Assembly: GCA_033782935.1 (NCBI GenBank) | Contig: JAWQEG010000360.1 | Span: 992,001 to 1,056,000, forward strand | Source: Petrolisthes cinctipes | Taxonomy: Eukaryota; Arthropoda; Malacostraca; Decapoda; Porcellanidae | DNA length: 64,000 bases | Direction: 5' to 3' | In this document: piece by piece, positions 27,325 to 41,600 of the stretch | Layout of the letters: every line of letters begins with the position of its first letter | Position numbering within the stretch: position 1 is the first letter of the stretch | Translations under genes and position numbers: made by a program | The notes under the pieces: model-generated | The model's database searches: none | Told to the model about the DNA's origin: nothing | What the model saw: only the letters and a program-made list of their open reading frames with translations

Positions 27325-30300
27325 CTTCTGGGACCTCTAAATATCGAATTTTCGGGTGTTATGGGACTAAATTTGAGATATCGATTTTTTGGCACCTATA
27401 ATATCGATTTTTAGCATGTTTTTAGCCTATATTTTGAAAATATTCTAGCACTGTGTAGGCATGTACAGATTGCTTCTGGGACCCCAAAATATTGAATTTT
27501 CGGGTGTTTTGAGCCTGAATTTGAGATATAAACGGGTACAGAAGATACATGCACATATTGACTTTGGGCATCTAAAATATCGATTTTCAGCATGTTTTGG
27601 GCCAGTATTTTAAAAATACTCCAACACTGAGTAGGCATGTACAGATTGCTTCTGGGACCCCAAAATATTGAATTTTCGGGTGTTTTGAGCCTGAATTTGA
27701 GATATAAACGGGTACTGAAGATGCATGCACATATCGACTTTTGTGCACCTAAAAGATCGATTTTCAGTATGATTTGAGCATGTATTTTGAAAACACTCTA
27801 ACACGGAGTAGGCATGTACAGATCGCTTCTGGGACCCCTACATATCGAATTTTCGGGTGTTTTGGGACTGAATTTGAGATATCGACTTTTTGGCACCTAA
27901 AAGATCGATTTTTAGCATGTTTTTAGCCTATATTTTGAAAATATTCTAGCACTGAGCAGGCATGTACAGATTGCTTCTGGGACCCCAAAATATTGAATTT
28001 TCGGGTGTTTTGAGCCTGAATTTGAGATATAAACGGTTACAGAAGATACATGCACATATTGACTTTGGGCACCAAAAATATCGATTTTCAGCATGTTTTG
28101 GGCCTGTATTTTGAAAATACTCTAACACGGAGTAGGCATGTACAGATCGCTTCTGGGACCCCAAAATATCGAATTTTCGGGTGTTTAGGTCCAGAATTTG
28201 AGATATAAACGGATACAGAAGATGCATGCACATATCGACTTTTGGGCACCTAAAAGATCGAATTTCAGTATGTTTTTGGCCTGTATTTTGAAAATACTCT
28301 AACACGGAGTAGGCATGTAAAGATACCTTCTGGGACCTCTAAATATCGAATTTTCGGGTGTTTTGGGACTGAATTTGATATATCGATTTTTTGGCACCTA
28401 AAATGTCGATTTTTAGCATGTTTTTAGCCTATGTTTTGAAAATATTCTAGCACTGTGTAGGCATGTACAGATTGCTTCTGGGACCCCAAAATATTGAATT
28501 TTCGGGTGTTTTGAGCCTGAATTTGAGATATAAACGGGTACAGAAGATACATGCACATATTGACTTTGGGCACCAAAAATATCGATTTTCAGCATGTTTT
28601 GGGCCTGAATTTTGAAATTACTCTAACACGGAGTAGGCATGTACAGATCGCTTCTGGGACCCCAAAATATCGAATTTTCGGGTGTTTAGGGCCAGAATTT
28701 GAGATATAAACGGGTACAGAAGATGCATGCACATATCGACTTTTGGGCACCTAAAAGATCGATTTTCAGTATGTTTTTGTCCTGTATTTTGAAAATACTC
28801 TAACACGGAGTAGGCATGTACAGATACCTTCTGGGACCTCTAAATATCGAATTTTCGGGTGTTTTGGGACTGAATTTGAGATATCGATTTTTTGGCACCT
28901 AAAATGTCGATTTTTAGCATGTTTTTAGCCTATATTTTGAAAATATTCTAGCACTGTGTAGGCATGTACAGATTGCTTCTGGGACCCCAAAATATTGAAT
29001 TTTCGGGTGTTTTGAGCCTGAATTTGAGATATAAACGGGTACAGAAGATACATGCACATATTGACTTTTTGCGTCAAAAATATCGATTTTCAGCATCTTT
29101 TGGGCCTGTATTTTGAAAATACTCTAACACTGAGTAGGCATGTACAGATTGCTTCTGGGACACCAAAATATTGAATTTTCGGGTGTTTTGGGCCTGAATT
29201 TGAGATATAAACGGGTACAGAAGATACATTCACATATTGACTTTGGGCACCTAAAAGATCGATTTTCAGTATGTTTTTGGCCTGTATTTTGAAAATACTC
29301 TAACACGGAGTAGGCATGTACAGATACCTTCTGGGACCTCTAAATATCGAATTTTCGGGTGTTATGGGACTGGATTTGAGATATCGATTTTTTGGCACCT
29401 ATAATATCGATTTTTAGCATGTTTTTAGCCTATATTTTGAAAATATTATAGCACTGTGTAGGCATGTACAGATTGCTTCTGGGATCCCAAAATATTGAAT
29501 TTTTGGGTGTTTTGAGCCTGAATTTGAGATATAAACGGGTACTGAAGATGCATGCACATATCGACTTTTGTGCACCTAAAAGATCGATTTTCAGTATGTT
29601 TTGAGCATGTATTTTGAAAACACTCTAACACGGAGTAGGCATGTACAGATCGCTTCTGGGACCCCTACATATCGAATTTTCGGGTGTTTTGGGACTGAAT
29701 TTGAGATATCGACTTTTTGGCACCTAAAAGATCGATTTTTAGCATATTTTTAGCCTATATTTTGAAAATATTCTAGCACTGAGTAGGCATGTACAGATTG
29801 CTTCTGGGACCCCAAAATATTGAATTTTCGGGTGTTTTGAGCCTGAATTTGAGATATAAACGGGTACAGAAGATACATGCACATATTGACTTTGGGCACC
29901 AAAAATATCGATTTTCAGCATGTTTTGGGCCTGAATTTTGAAAATACTCTAACACGGAGTAGGCATGTACAGATCGCTTCTGGGACCCCAAAATATCGAA
30001 TTATCGGGTGTTTAGGGCCAGAATTTGAGATATAAACGGATACAGAAGATGCATGCACATATCGACTTTTGGGCACCTAAAAGATCGGTTTTCAGTATGT
30101 TTTTGGCCTGTATTTTGAAAATACTCTAACACGGAGTAGGCATGTACAGATACCTTCTGGGACCTCTAAATATCGAATTTTCGGGTGTTTTGGAACTGAA
30201 TTTGAGATATCGATTTTTTGGCACCTAAAATGTCGATTTTTAGCATGTTTTTAGCCTATATTTTGAAAATATTCTAGCACTGTGTAGGCATGTACAGATT

Positions 30301-32323
30301 GCTTCTGGGACCCCAAAATATTGAATTTTCGGGTGTTTTGAGCCTGAATTTGAGATATAAACGGGTACAGAAGATACATGCACATATTGACTTTTTGCAT
30401 CAAAATTATCGATTTTCAGCATCTTTTGGGCCTGTATTTTGAAAATACTCTAACACTGAGTAGGCATGTACAGATTGCTTCTGGGACCCCAAAATATTGA
30501 ATTTTCGGGTGTTTTGAGCCTGAATTTGAGATATAAACGGGTACAGAAGATACATTCACATATTGACTTTGGGCACCTAAAAGATCGATTTTCAGCATGT
30601 TTTGGGCCTGAATTTTGAAATTACTCTAACACGGAGTAAGGCATGTACAGATCGCTTCTGGGACCCCAAAATATCGAATTTTCGGGTGTTTAGGGCCATA
30701 ATTTGAGATATAAACGGGTACAGAAGATGCATGCACATATCGAATTTTGGGCACCTAAAAGATTGATTTTCAGCATGTTTTGGGCCTGTATTTTGAAAAT
30801 ACTCTAACACTGTACAGATTGCTTCTGGGACCCCAAAATATTGAATTTTCGGGTGTTTTGAGCCTGAATTTGAGATAAACAGGTACTGAAGATGCATGCA
30901 CATATCGACTTTTGTGCACCTAAAAGATCGATTTTCATTATGTTTTGAGCATGTATTTTGAAAATACTCTAACACGGAGTAGGCATGTACAGATCGCTTC
31001 TGGGACCCCAAAATATAGAATTTTCGGGTGTTTTGGGACTGAATTTGAGATATCGACTTTTTGGCACCTAAAAGATCGATTTTTAGCATGTTTTTAGCCT
31101 ATATTTTGAAAATATTCTAGCACTGAGTAGGCATGTACAGATTGCTTCTGGGACCCCAAAATATTGAATTTTCGGGTGTTTTGAGCCTGAATTTGAGATA
31201 TAAATGGGTACAGAAGATACATGCACATATTGACTTTGGGCATCTAAAATATCGATTTTCAGCATGTTTTGGGCCTGAATTTTGAAATTACTCTAACACG
31301 GAGTAAGGCATGTACAGATCGCTTCTGGGACCCCAAAATATCGAATTTTCGGGTGTTTAGGGCCATAATTTGAGATATAAACGGGTACAGAAGATGCATG
31401 CACATATCGAATTTTGGGCACCTAAAAGATTGATTTACAGTATGTTTTTGGCCTGTATTTTGAAAATACTCTAACACGGAGTAGGCATGTACAGATACCT
31501 TCTGGGACCTCTAAATATCGAATTTTCGGGTGTTTTGGGACTGAATTTGAGATATCGATTTTTTGGCACCTAAAATGTCGATTTTTAGCATGTTTTTAGC
31601 CTATATTTTGAAAATATTCTAGCACTGTGTAGGCATGTACAGATTGCTTCTGGGACCCAAAAATATTGAATTTTCGGGTGTTTTGAGCCTGAATTTGAGA
31701 TATAAACGGGTACAGAAGATACATGCACATATTGACTTTTTGCATCAAAAATATCGATTTTCAGCATCTTTTGGGCCTGTATTTTGAAAATACTCTAACA
31801 CTGAGTAGGCATGTACAGATTGCTTCTGGGACCCCAAAATATTGAATTTTCGGGTGTTTTGGGCCTGAATTTGAGATATAAACGGGTACAGAAGATACAT
31901 TCACATATTGACTTTGGGCACCTAAAAGATCGATTTTCAGTATGTTTTTGGCCTGTATTTTGAAAATACTCTAACACAGAGTAGGCATGTACAGATACCT
32001 TCTGGGACCTCTAAATATCGAATTTTCGGGTGTTATGGGACTGAAATTGAGATATCGATTTTTTGGCACCTATAATATCGATTTTTAGCATGTTTTTAGC
32101 CTATATTTTGAAAATATTATAGCACTGTGTAGGCATGTACAGATTGCTTCTGGGACCCCAAAATATCGAATTTTCGGGTGTTTAGGGCCAGAATTTGAGA
32201 TATAAACGGATACAGAAGATGCATGCACATATCGACTTTTGGGCACCTAAAAGATCGATTTTCAGTATGTTTTTAGCCTGTATTTTGAAAATACTCTAAC
32301 ACGGAGTAGGCATGTACAGATAC
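27325..32323. repeat. ~5-kb higher-order unit, copy 1 (4,999 bp)
   Basis: Short monomers start at 27325, 27826, 28327, 28828, 29328, 29653, 30154, 30997, 31499 and 31999. The spacings are 501, 501, 501, 500, 325, 501, 843, 502, 500 and 325. Private variants shared with copy 2 at a 4,999-bp offset include GGGACTAAATTTG (27364/32363), AACGGTTACAG (28033/33032), CTTTTTGCGTC (29064/34063), ATTCACATATTG and TTATCGGGTG. The 843-bp interval 30154-30996 is a pentamer M1-M2-M2-M3a-M3b. Confidence 0.83.
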
Positions 32324-35300
32324 CTTCTGGGACCTCTAAATATCGAATTTTCGGGTGTTATGGGACTAAATTTGAGATATCGATTTTTTGGCACCTATAA
32401 TATCGATTTTTAGCATGTTTTTAGCCTATATTTTGAAAATATTCTAGCACTGTGTAGGCATGTACAGATTGCTTCTGGGACCCCAAAATATTGAATTTTC
32501 GGGTGTTTTGAGCCTGAATTTGAGATATAAACGGGTATAGAAGATACATGCACATATTGACTTTGGGCATCTAAAATATCGATTTTCAGCATGTTTTGGG
32601 CCAGTATTTTAAAAATACTCCAACACTGAGTAGGCATGTACAGATTGCTTCTGGGACCCCAAAATATTGAATTTTCGGGTGTTTTGAGCCTGAATTTGAG
32701 ATATAAACGGGTACTGAAGATGCATGCACATATCGACTTTTGTACACCTAAAAGATCGATTTTCAGTATGATTTGAGCATGTATTTTGAAAACACTCTAA
32801 CACGGAGTAGGCATGTACAGATCGCTTCTGGGACCCCTACATATCGAATTTTCGGGTGTTTTGGGACTGAATTTGAGATATCGACTTTTTGGCACCTAAA
32901 AGATCGATTTTTAGCATGTTTTTAGCCTATATTTTGAAAATATTCTAGCACTGAGTAGGCATGTACAGATTGCTTCTGGGACCCCAAAATATTGAATTTT
33001 CGGGTGTTTTGAGCCTGAATTTGAGATATAAACGGTTACAGAAGATACATGCACATATTGACTTTGGGCACCAAAAATATCGATTTTCAGCATGTTTTGG
33101 GCCTGTATTTTGAAAATACTCTAACACGGAGTAGGCATGTACAGATCGCTTCTGGGACCCCAAAATATCGAATTTTCGGGTGTTTAGGTCCAGAATTTGA
33201 GATATAAACGGATACAGAAGATGCATGCACATATCGACTTTTGGGCACCTAAAAGATCGAATTTCAGTATGTTTTTGGCCTGTATTTTGAAAATACTCTA
33301 ACACGGAGTAGGCATGTAAAGATACCTTCTGGGACCTCTAAATATCGAATTTTCGGGTGTTTTGGGACTGAATTTGATATATCGATTTTTTGGCACCTAA
33401 AATGTCGATTTTTAGCATGTTTTTAGCCTATGTTTTGAAAATATTCTAGCACTGTGTAGGCATGTACAGATTGCTTCTGGGACCCCAAAATATTGAATTT
33501 TCGGGTGTTTTGAGCCTGAATTTGAGATATAAACGGGTACAGAAGATACATGCACATATTGACTTTGGGCACCAAAAATATCGATTTTCAGCATGTTTTG
33601 GGCCTGAATTTTGAAATTACTCTAACACGGAGTAGGCATGTACAGATCGCTTCTGGGACCCCAAAATATCGAATTTTCGGGTGTTTAGGGCCAGAATTTG
33701 AGATATAAACGGGTACAGAAGATGCATGCACATATCGACTTTTGGGCACCTAAAAGATCGATTTTCAGTATGTTTTTGTCCTGTATTTTGAAAATACTCT
33801 AACACGGAGTAGGCATGTACAGATACCTTCTGGGACCTCTAAATATCGAATTTTCGGGTGTTTTGGGACTGAATTTGAGATATCGATTTTTTGGCACCTA
33901 AAATGTCGATTTTTAGCATGTTTTTAGCCTATATTTTGAAAATATTCTAGCACTGTGTAGGCATGTACAGATTGCTTCTGGGACCCCAAAATATTGAATT
34001 TTCGGGTGTTTTGAGCCTGAATTTGAGATATAAACGGGTACAGAAGATACATGCACATATTGACTTTTTGCGTCAAAAATATCGATTTTCAGCATCTTTT
34101 GGGCCTGTATTTTGAAAATACTCTAACACTGAGTAGGCATGTACAGATTGCTTCTGGGACACCAAAATATTGAATTTTCGGGTGTTTTGGGCCTGAATTT
34201 GAGATATAAACGGGTACAGAAGATACATTCACATATTGACTTTGGGCACCTAAAAGATCGATTTTCAGTATGTTTTTGGCCTGTATTTTGAAAATACTCT
34301 AACACGGAGTAGGCATGTACAGATACCTTCTGGGACCTCTAAATATCGAATTTTCGGGTGTTATGGGACTGAATTTGAGATATCGATTTTTTGGCACCTA
34401 TAATATCGATTTTTAGCATGTTTTTAGCCTATATTTTGAAAATATTATAGCACTGTGTAGGCATGTACAGATTGCTTCTGGGATCCCAAAATATTGAATT
34501 TTTGGGTGTTTTGAGCCTGAATTTGAGATATAAACGGGTACTGAAGATGCATGCACATATCGACTTTTGTGCACCTAAAAGATCGATTTTCAGTATGTTT
34601 TGAGCATGTATTTTGAAAACACTCTAACACGGAGTAGGCATGTACAGATCGCTTCTGGGACCCCTACATATCGAATTTTCGGGTGTTTTGGGACTGAATT
34701 TGAGATATCGACTTTTTGGCACCTAAAAGATCGATTTTTAGCATATTTTTAGCCTATATTTTGAAAATATTCTAGCACTGAGTAGGCATGTACAGATTGC
34801 TTCTGGGACCCCAAAATATTGAATTTTCGGGTGTTTTGAGCCTGAATTTGAGATATAAACGGGTACAGAAGATACATGCACATATTGACTTTGGGCACCA
34901 AAAATATCGATTTTCAGCATGTTTTGGGCCTGAATTTTGAAAATACTCTAACACGGAGTAGGCATGTACAGATCGCTTCTGGGACCCCAAAATATCGAAT
35001 TATCGGGTGTTTAGGGCCAGAATTTGAGATATAAACGGATACAGAAGATGCATGCACATATCGACTTTTGGGCACCTAAAAGATCGGTTTTCAGTATGTT
35101 TTTGGCCTGTATTTTGAAAATACTCTAACACGGAGTAGGCATGTACAGATACCTTCTGGGACCTCTAAATATCGAATTTTCGGGTGTTTTGGGACTGAAT
35201 TTGAGATATCGATTTTTTGGCACCTAAAATGTCGATTTTTAGCATGTTTTTAGCCTATATTTTGAAAATATTCTAGCACTGTGTAGGCATGTACAGATTG

Positions 35301-38300
35301 CTTCTGGGACCCCAAAATATTGAATTTTCGGGTGTTTTGAGCCTGAATTTGAGATATAAACGAGTACAGAAGATACATGCACATATTGACTTTGGGCATC
35401 TAAAATATCGATTTTCAGCATGTTTTGGGCCTGTATTTTGAAAATACTCTAACACTGAGTAGGCATGTACAGATTGCTTCTGGGACCCCAAAATATTGAA
35501 TTTTCGGGTGTTTTGAGCCTTAATTTGAGATATAAACGGGTACTGAAGATGCATGCACATATCGACTTTTGTGCACCTAAAAGATCGATTTTCAGTTTGT
35601 TTTGAGCATGTATTTTGAAAATACTCTAACACGGAGTAGGCATGTACAGATCGCTTCTGGGACCCCAAAATATCGAATTTTCGGGTGTTTTGGGACTGAA
35701 TTTGAGATATCGACTTTTTGGCACCTAAAAGATCGATTTTTAGCATGTTTTTAGCCTATATTTTGAAAATATTCTAGCACTGAGTAGGCATGTACAGATT
35801 GCTTCTGGGACCCCAAAATATTGAATTTTCGGGTGTTTTGAGCCTGAATTTGAGATATAAACGGATACAGAAGATACATGCACATATTGACTTTGGGCAC
35901 CAAAAATATCGATTTTCAGCATGTTTTGGGCCTGAATTTTGAAATTACTCTAACACGGAGTAGGCATGTACAGATCGCTTCTGGGACCCCAAAATATCGA
36001 ATTTTCGGGTGTTTAGGGCCAGAATTTGAGATATAAACGGGTACAGAAGATGCATGCACATATCGACTTTTGGGCACCTAAAAGATCGATTTTCAGTATG
36101 TTTTTGGCCTGTATTTTGAAAATACTCTAACACGGAGTAGGCATGTACAAATACCTTCTGGGACCTCTAAATATCGAATTTTCGGGTGTTTTGGGACTGA
36201 ATTTGAGATATCGATTTTTTGGCACCTAAAATGTCGATTTTTAGCATGTTTTTAGCCTATATTTTGAAAATACTCTAACACGGAGTAGGCATGTACAGAT
36301 CGCTTCTGGGACCCCAAAATATTGAATTTTCGGGTGTTTAAGGCCAGAATTTGAGATATAAACGGATACAGAAGATGCATGCACATATCGACTTTTGGGC
36401 ACCTAAAAGATCGATTTTCAGTATGTTTTTGGCCTGTATTTTGAAAATACTCTAACACGGAGTAGGCATGTACAGATACCTTCTGGGACCTCTAAATATC
36501 GAATTTTCGGGTGTTTTGGGACTGAATTTGAGATATCGATTTTTTGGCACCTAAAATGTCGATTTTTAGCATGTTTTTAGCCTATATTTTGAAAATATTC
36601 TAGCACTGTGTAGGCATGTACAGATTGCTTCTGGGACCCCAAAATATTGAATTTTCGGGTGTTTTGAGCCTGAATTTGAGATATAAACGGGTACAGAAGA
36701 TACATGCACATATTGACTTTGGGCATCTAAAATATCGATTTTCAGCATGTTTTGGGCCTGAATTTTGAAATTACTCTAACACGGAGTAAGGCATGTACAG
36801 ATCGCTTCTGGGACCCCAAAATATCGAATTTTCGGGTGTTTAGGGCCATAATTTGAGATATAAACGGGTACAGAAGATGCATGCACATATCGAATTTTGG
36901 GCACCTAAAAGATTGATTTTCAGCATGTTTTGGGCCTGTATTTTGAAAATACTCTAACACTGTACAGATTGCTTCTGGGACCCCAAAATATTGAATTTTC
37001 GGGTGTTTTGAGCCTGAATTTGAGATAAACAGGTACTGAAGATGCATGCACATATCGACTTTTGTGCACCTAAAAGATCGATTTTCATTATGTTTTGAGC
37101 ATGTATTTTGAAAATACTCTAACACGGAGTAGGCATGTACAGATCGCTTCTGGGACCCCAAAATATCGAATTTTCGGGTGTTTTGGGACTGAATTTGAGA
37201 TATCGACTTTTTGGCACCTAAAAGATCGATTTTTAGCATGTTTTTAGCCTATATTTTGAAAATATTCTAGCACTGAGTAGGCATGTACAGATTGCTTCTG
37301 GGACCCCAAAATATTGAATTTTCGGGTGTTTTGAGCCTGAATTTGAGATATAAATGGGTACAGAAGATACATGCACATATTGACTTTGGGCATCTAAAAT
37401 ATCGATTTTCAGCATGTTTTGGGCCTGAATTTTGAAATTACTCTAACACGGAGTAAGGCATGTACAGATCGCTTCTGGGACCCCAAAATATCGAATTTTC
37501 GGGTGTTTAGGGCCATAATTTGAGATATAAACGGGTACAGAAGATGCATGCACATATCGAATTTTGGGCACCTAAAAGATTGATTTACAGTATGTTTTTG
37601 GCCTGTATTTTGAAAATACTCTAACACGGAGTAGGCATGTACAGATACCTTCTGGCACCTCTAAATATCGAATTTTCGGGTGTTTTGGGACTGAATTTGA
37701 GATATCGATTTTTTGGCACCTAAAAGATCGATTTTTAGCATGTTTTTAGCCTATATTTTGAAAATATTCTAGCACTGAGTAGGCATGTACAGATTGCTTC
37801 TGGGACCCCAAAATATTGAATTTTCGGGTGTTTTGAGCCTGAATTTGAGATATAAATGGGTACAGAAGATACATGCACATATTGACTTTGGGCATCTAAA
37901 ATATCGATTTTCAGCATGTTTTGGGCCTGAATTTTGAAATTACTCTAACACGGAGTAAGGCATGTACAGATCGCTTCTGGGACCCCAAAATATCGAATTT
38001 TCGGGTGTTTAGGGCCATAATTTGAGATATAAACGGGTACAGAAGATGCATGCACATATCGAATTTTGGGCACCTAAAAGATTGATTTACAGTATGTTTT
38101 TGGCCTGTATTTTGAAAATACTCTAACACGGAGTAGGCATGTACAGATACCTTCTGGCACCTCTAAATATCGAATTTTCGGGTGTTTTGGGACTGAATTT
38201 GAGATATCGATTTTTTGGCACCTAAAATGTCGATTTTTAGCATGTTTTTAGCCTATATTTTGAAAATATTCTAGCACTGTGTAGGCATGTACAGATTGCT

Positions 38301-38650
38301 TCTGGGACCCAAAAATATTGAATTTTCGGGTGTTTTGAGCCTGAATTTGAGATATAAACGGGTACAGAAGATACATGCACATATTGACTTTTTGCATCAA
38401 AAATATCGATTTTCAGCATCTTTTGGGCCTGTATTTTGAAAATACTCTAACACTGAGTAGGCATGTACAGATTGCTTCTGGGACCCCAAAATATTGAATT
38501 TTCGGGTGTTTTGGGCCTGAATTTGAGATATAAACGGGTACAGAAGATACATTCACATATTGACTTTGGGCACCTAAAAGATCGATTTTCAGTATGTTTT
38601 TGGCCTGTATTTTGAAAATACTCTAACACAGAGTAGGCATGTACAGATAC
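32324..38650. repeat. ~5-kb higher-order unit, copy 2, expanded to 6.3 kb
   Basis: Short monomers start at 32324, 32825, 33326, 33827, 34327, 34652, 35153, 35654, 36155, 36480, 37147, 37649 and 38151. The first ~2.9 kb match copy 1 at offset 4,999. From about 36.74 kb the match resumes at offset 6,150 (30592-31477 with 36742-37627) and from about 38.2 kb at 6,652. So about 1.15 kb of extra monomers (35.2-36.7 kb) and one 502-bp trimer were gained, or lost from copy 1. A CGGAGTAAGGC tail with one extra A marks the M2/M3a pair in 30.6-31.5 and 36.7-38.1 kb. Confidence 0.8.
37147..38150. repeat. 502-bp trimer duplicated in tandem
   Basis: 37147-37648 and 37649-38150 share ATAAATGGGTACAG (near 37350 and 37852), GGGCCATAATTTG, CGAATTTTGGGCACC and GATTTACAGTATG at a 502-bp offset. 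Only one such trimer exists in the corresponding part of copy 1 (30997-31498). The M1 at 37649 is itself mosaic: an M1a head with CTTCTGGCACCTC and an M1b end with CCTAAAAGATC. This fixes the exchange point inside the short monomer. Confidence 0.8.
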
Positions 38651-41600
38651 CTTCTGGGACCTCTAAATATCGAATTTTCGGGTGTTATGGGACTGAAATT
38701 GAGATATCGATTTTTTGGCACCTATAATATCGATTTTTAGCATGTTTTTAGCCTATATTTTGAAAATATTATAGCACTGTGTAGGCATGTACAGATTGCT
38801 TCTGGGACCCCAAAATATTGAATTTTCGGGTGTTTTGAGCCTGAATTTGAGATATAAACGGGTACAGAAGATACATGCACATATTGACTTTGGGCATCTA
38901 AAATATCGATTTTCAGCATGTTTTGGGCCAGTATTTTAAAAATACTCTAACACTGAGTAGGCATGTACAGATTGCTTCTGGGACCCCAAAATATTGAATT
39001 TTCGGGTGTTTTGAGCCTGAATTTGAGATATAAACGGGTACTGAAGATGCATGCACATATCGACTTTTGTGCACCTAAAAGATCGATTTTCAGTATGTTT
39101 TGAGCATGTATTTTGAAAACACTCTAACACGAAGTAGGCATGTACAGATCGCTTCTGGGACCTCTAAATATCGAATTTTCGGGTGTTTTGGGACTGAATT
39201 TGAGATATCGATTTTTTGGCACCTAAAATGTCGATTTTTAGCATGTTTTTAGCCTATATTTTGAAAATATTCTAGCACTGTGTAGGCATGTACAGATTGC
39301 TTCTGGGACCCCAAAATATTGAATTTTCGGGTGTTTTGAGCCTGAATTTGATATATAAACAGGTACAGAAGATACATGCACATATTGACTTTGGGCATCT
39401 AAAATATCGATTTTCAGCATGTTTTGGGCCTGTATTTTGAAAATACTCTAACACTGAGTAGGCATGTACAGATTGCTTCTGGGACCCCAAAATATTGAAT
39501 TTTCGGGTGTTTTGAGCCTGAATTTGAGATATAAACGGGTACTGAAAATGCATACACATATCGACTTTTGTGCACCTAAAAGATTGATTTTCAGTATGTT
39601 TTGAGCATGTATTTTGAAAATACTCTAACACGGAGTAGGCATGTACAGATCGCTTCTGGGACCCCAAAATATCGAATTGTCGGGTGTTTAGGGCCAGAAT
39701 TTGAGATATAAACGGGTACAGAAGATGCATGCACATATCGACTTTTTGGCACCTAAAAGATCGATTTTCAGTATGTTTTTGGCCTGTATTTTGAAAATAC
39801 TCTAACACGGAGTAGGCATGTACAGATACCTTCTGGGACCTCTAAATATCGAATTTTCGGGTGTTTTGGGACTGAATTTGAGATATCGATTTTTTGGCTC
39901 CTAAAATGTCGATATTTAGCATGTTTTTAGCCTATATTTTGAAAATATTCTAGCACTGTGTAGGCATGTACAGATTGCTTCTGGGACCCCAAAATATTGA
40001 ATTATCGGGTATTTTGAGCCTGAATTTGAGATATAAACGGGTACAGAAGATACATGCACATATTGACTTTGGGCATCTAAAATATCGATTTTCAGCATGT
40101 TTTTAGCCTATATTTTGAAAATATTCTAGCACTGTGTAGGCATGTACAGATTGCTTCTGGGACCCCAAAATATTGAATTTTCGGGTGTTTTGAGCCTGAA
40201 TTTGAGATATAAACGGGTACAGAAGATACATGCACATATCGACTTTTGTGCACCTAAAAGATTGATTTTCAGTATGTTTTGAGCATGTATTTTGAAAATA
40301 CTCTAACACGGAGTAGGCATGTACAGATCGCTTCTGGGACCCCAAAATATCGAATTGTCGGGTGTTTAGGGCCAGAATTTGAGATATAAACGGGTACAGA
40401 AGATGCATGCACATATCGACTTTTTGGCACCTAAAAGATCGATTTTCAGTATGTTTTTGGCCTGTATTTTGAAAATACTCTAACACGGAGTAGGCATGTA
40501 CAGATACCTTCTGGGACCTCTAAATATCGAATTTTCGGGTGTTTTGGGACTGAATTTGAGATATCGATTTTTTGGCTCCTAAAATGTCGATATTTAGCAT
40601 GTTTTTAGCCTATATTTTGAAAATATTCTAGCACTGTGTAGGCATGTACAGATTGCTTCTGGGACCCCAAAATATTGAATTATCGGGTATTTTGAGCCTG
40701 AATTTGAGATATAAACGGGTACAGAAGATACATGCACATATTGACTTTGGGCATCTAAAATATCGATTTTCAGCATGTTTTTAGCCTATATTTTGAAAAT
40801 ATTCTAGCACTGTGTAGGCATGTACAGATTGCTTCTGGGACCCCAAAATATTGAATTTTCGGGTGTTTTGAGCCTGAATTTGAGATATAAACGGGTACAG
40901 AAGATACATGCACATATTGACTTTGGGCACCAAAAATATCGATTTTCAGCATGTTTTGGGCCTGAATTTTGAAAATACTCTAACACGAAGTAGGCATGTA
41001 CAGATCGCTTCTGGGACCCCAAAATATTGAATTTTCGGGTGTTTTGAGCCTGAATTTGAGATATAAACGGGTACAGAAGATGCATGCACATATCGACTTT
41101 TGGGCACCTAAAAGATCGATTTTCAGTATGTTTTTGGCCTGTATTTTGAAAATACTCTATCACGGAGTAGGCATGTACAGATACCTTCTGGGACCTCTAA
41201 ATATCGAATTTTCGGGTGTTTTGGGACTGAATTTGAGATATCGATTTTTTGGCACCTAAAATGTCGATTTTTAGCATGTTTTTAGCCTATATTTTGAAAA
41301 TATTATAGCACTGTGTAGGCATGTACAGATTGCTTCTGGGACCCCAAAATATTGAATTTTCGGGTGTTTTGAGCCTGAATTTGAGATATAAACGGGTACA
41401 GAAGATACATGCACATATTGACTTTGGGCATCTAAAATATCGATTTTCAGCATGTTTTGGGCCAGTATTTTAAAAATACTCTAACACTGAGTAGGCATGT
41501 ACAGATTGCTTCTGGGACCCCAAAATATTGAATTTTCGGGTGTTTTGAGCCTGAATTTGAGATATAAACGGGTACTGAAGATGCATGCACATATCGACTT

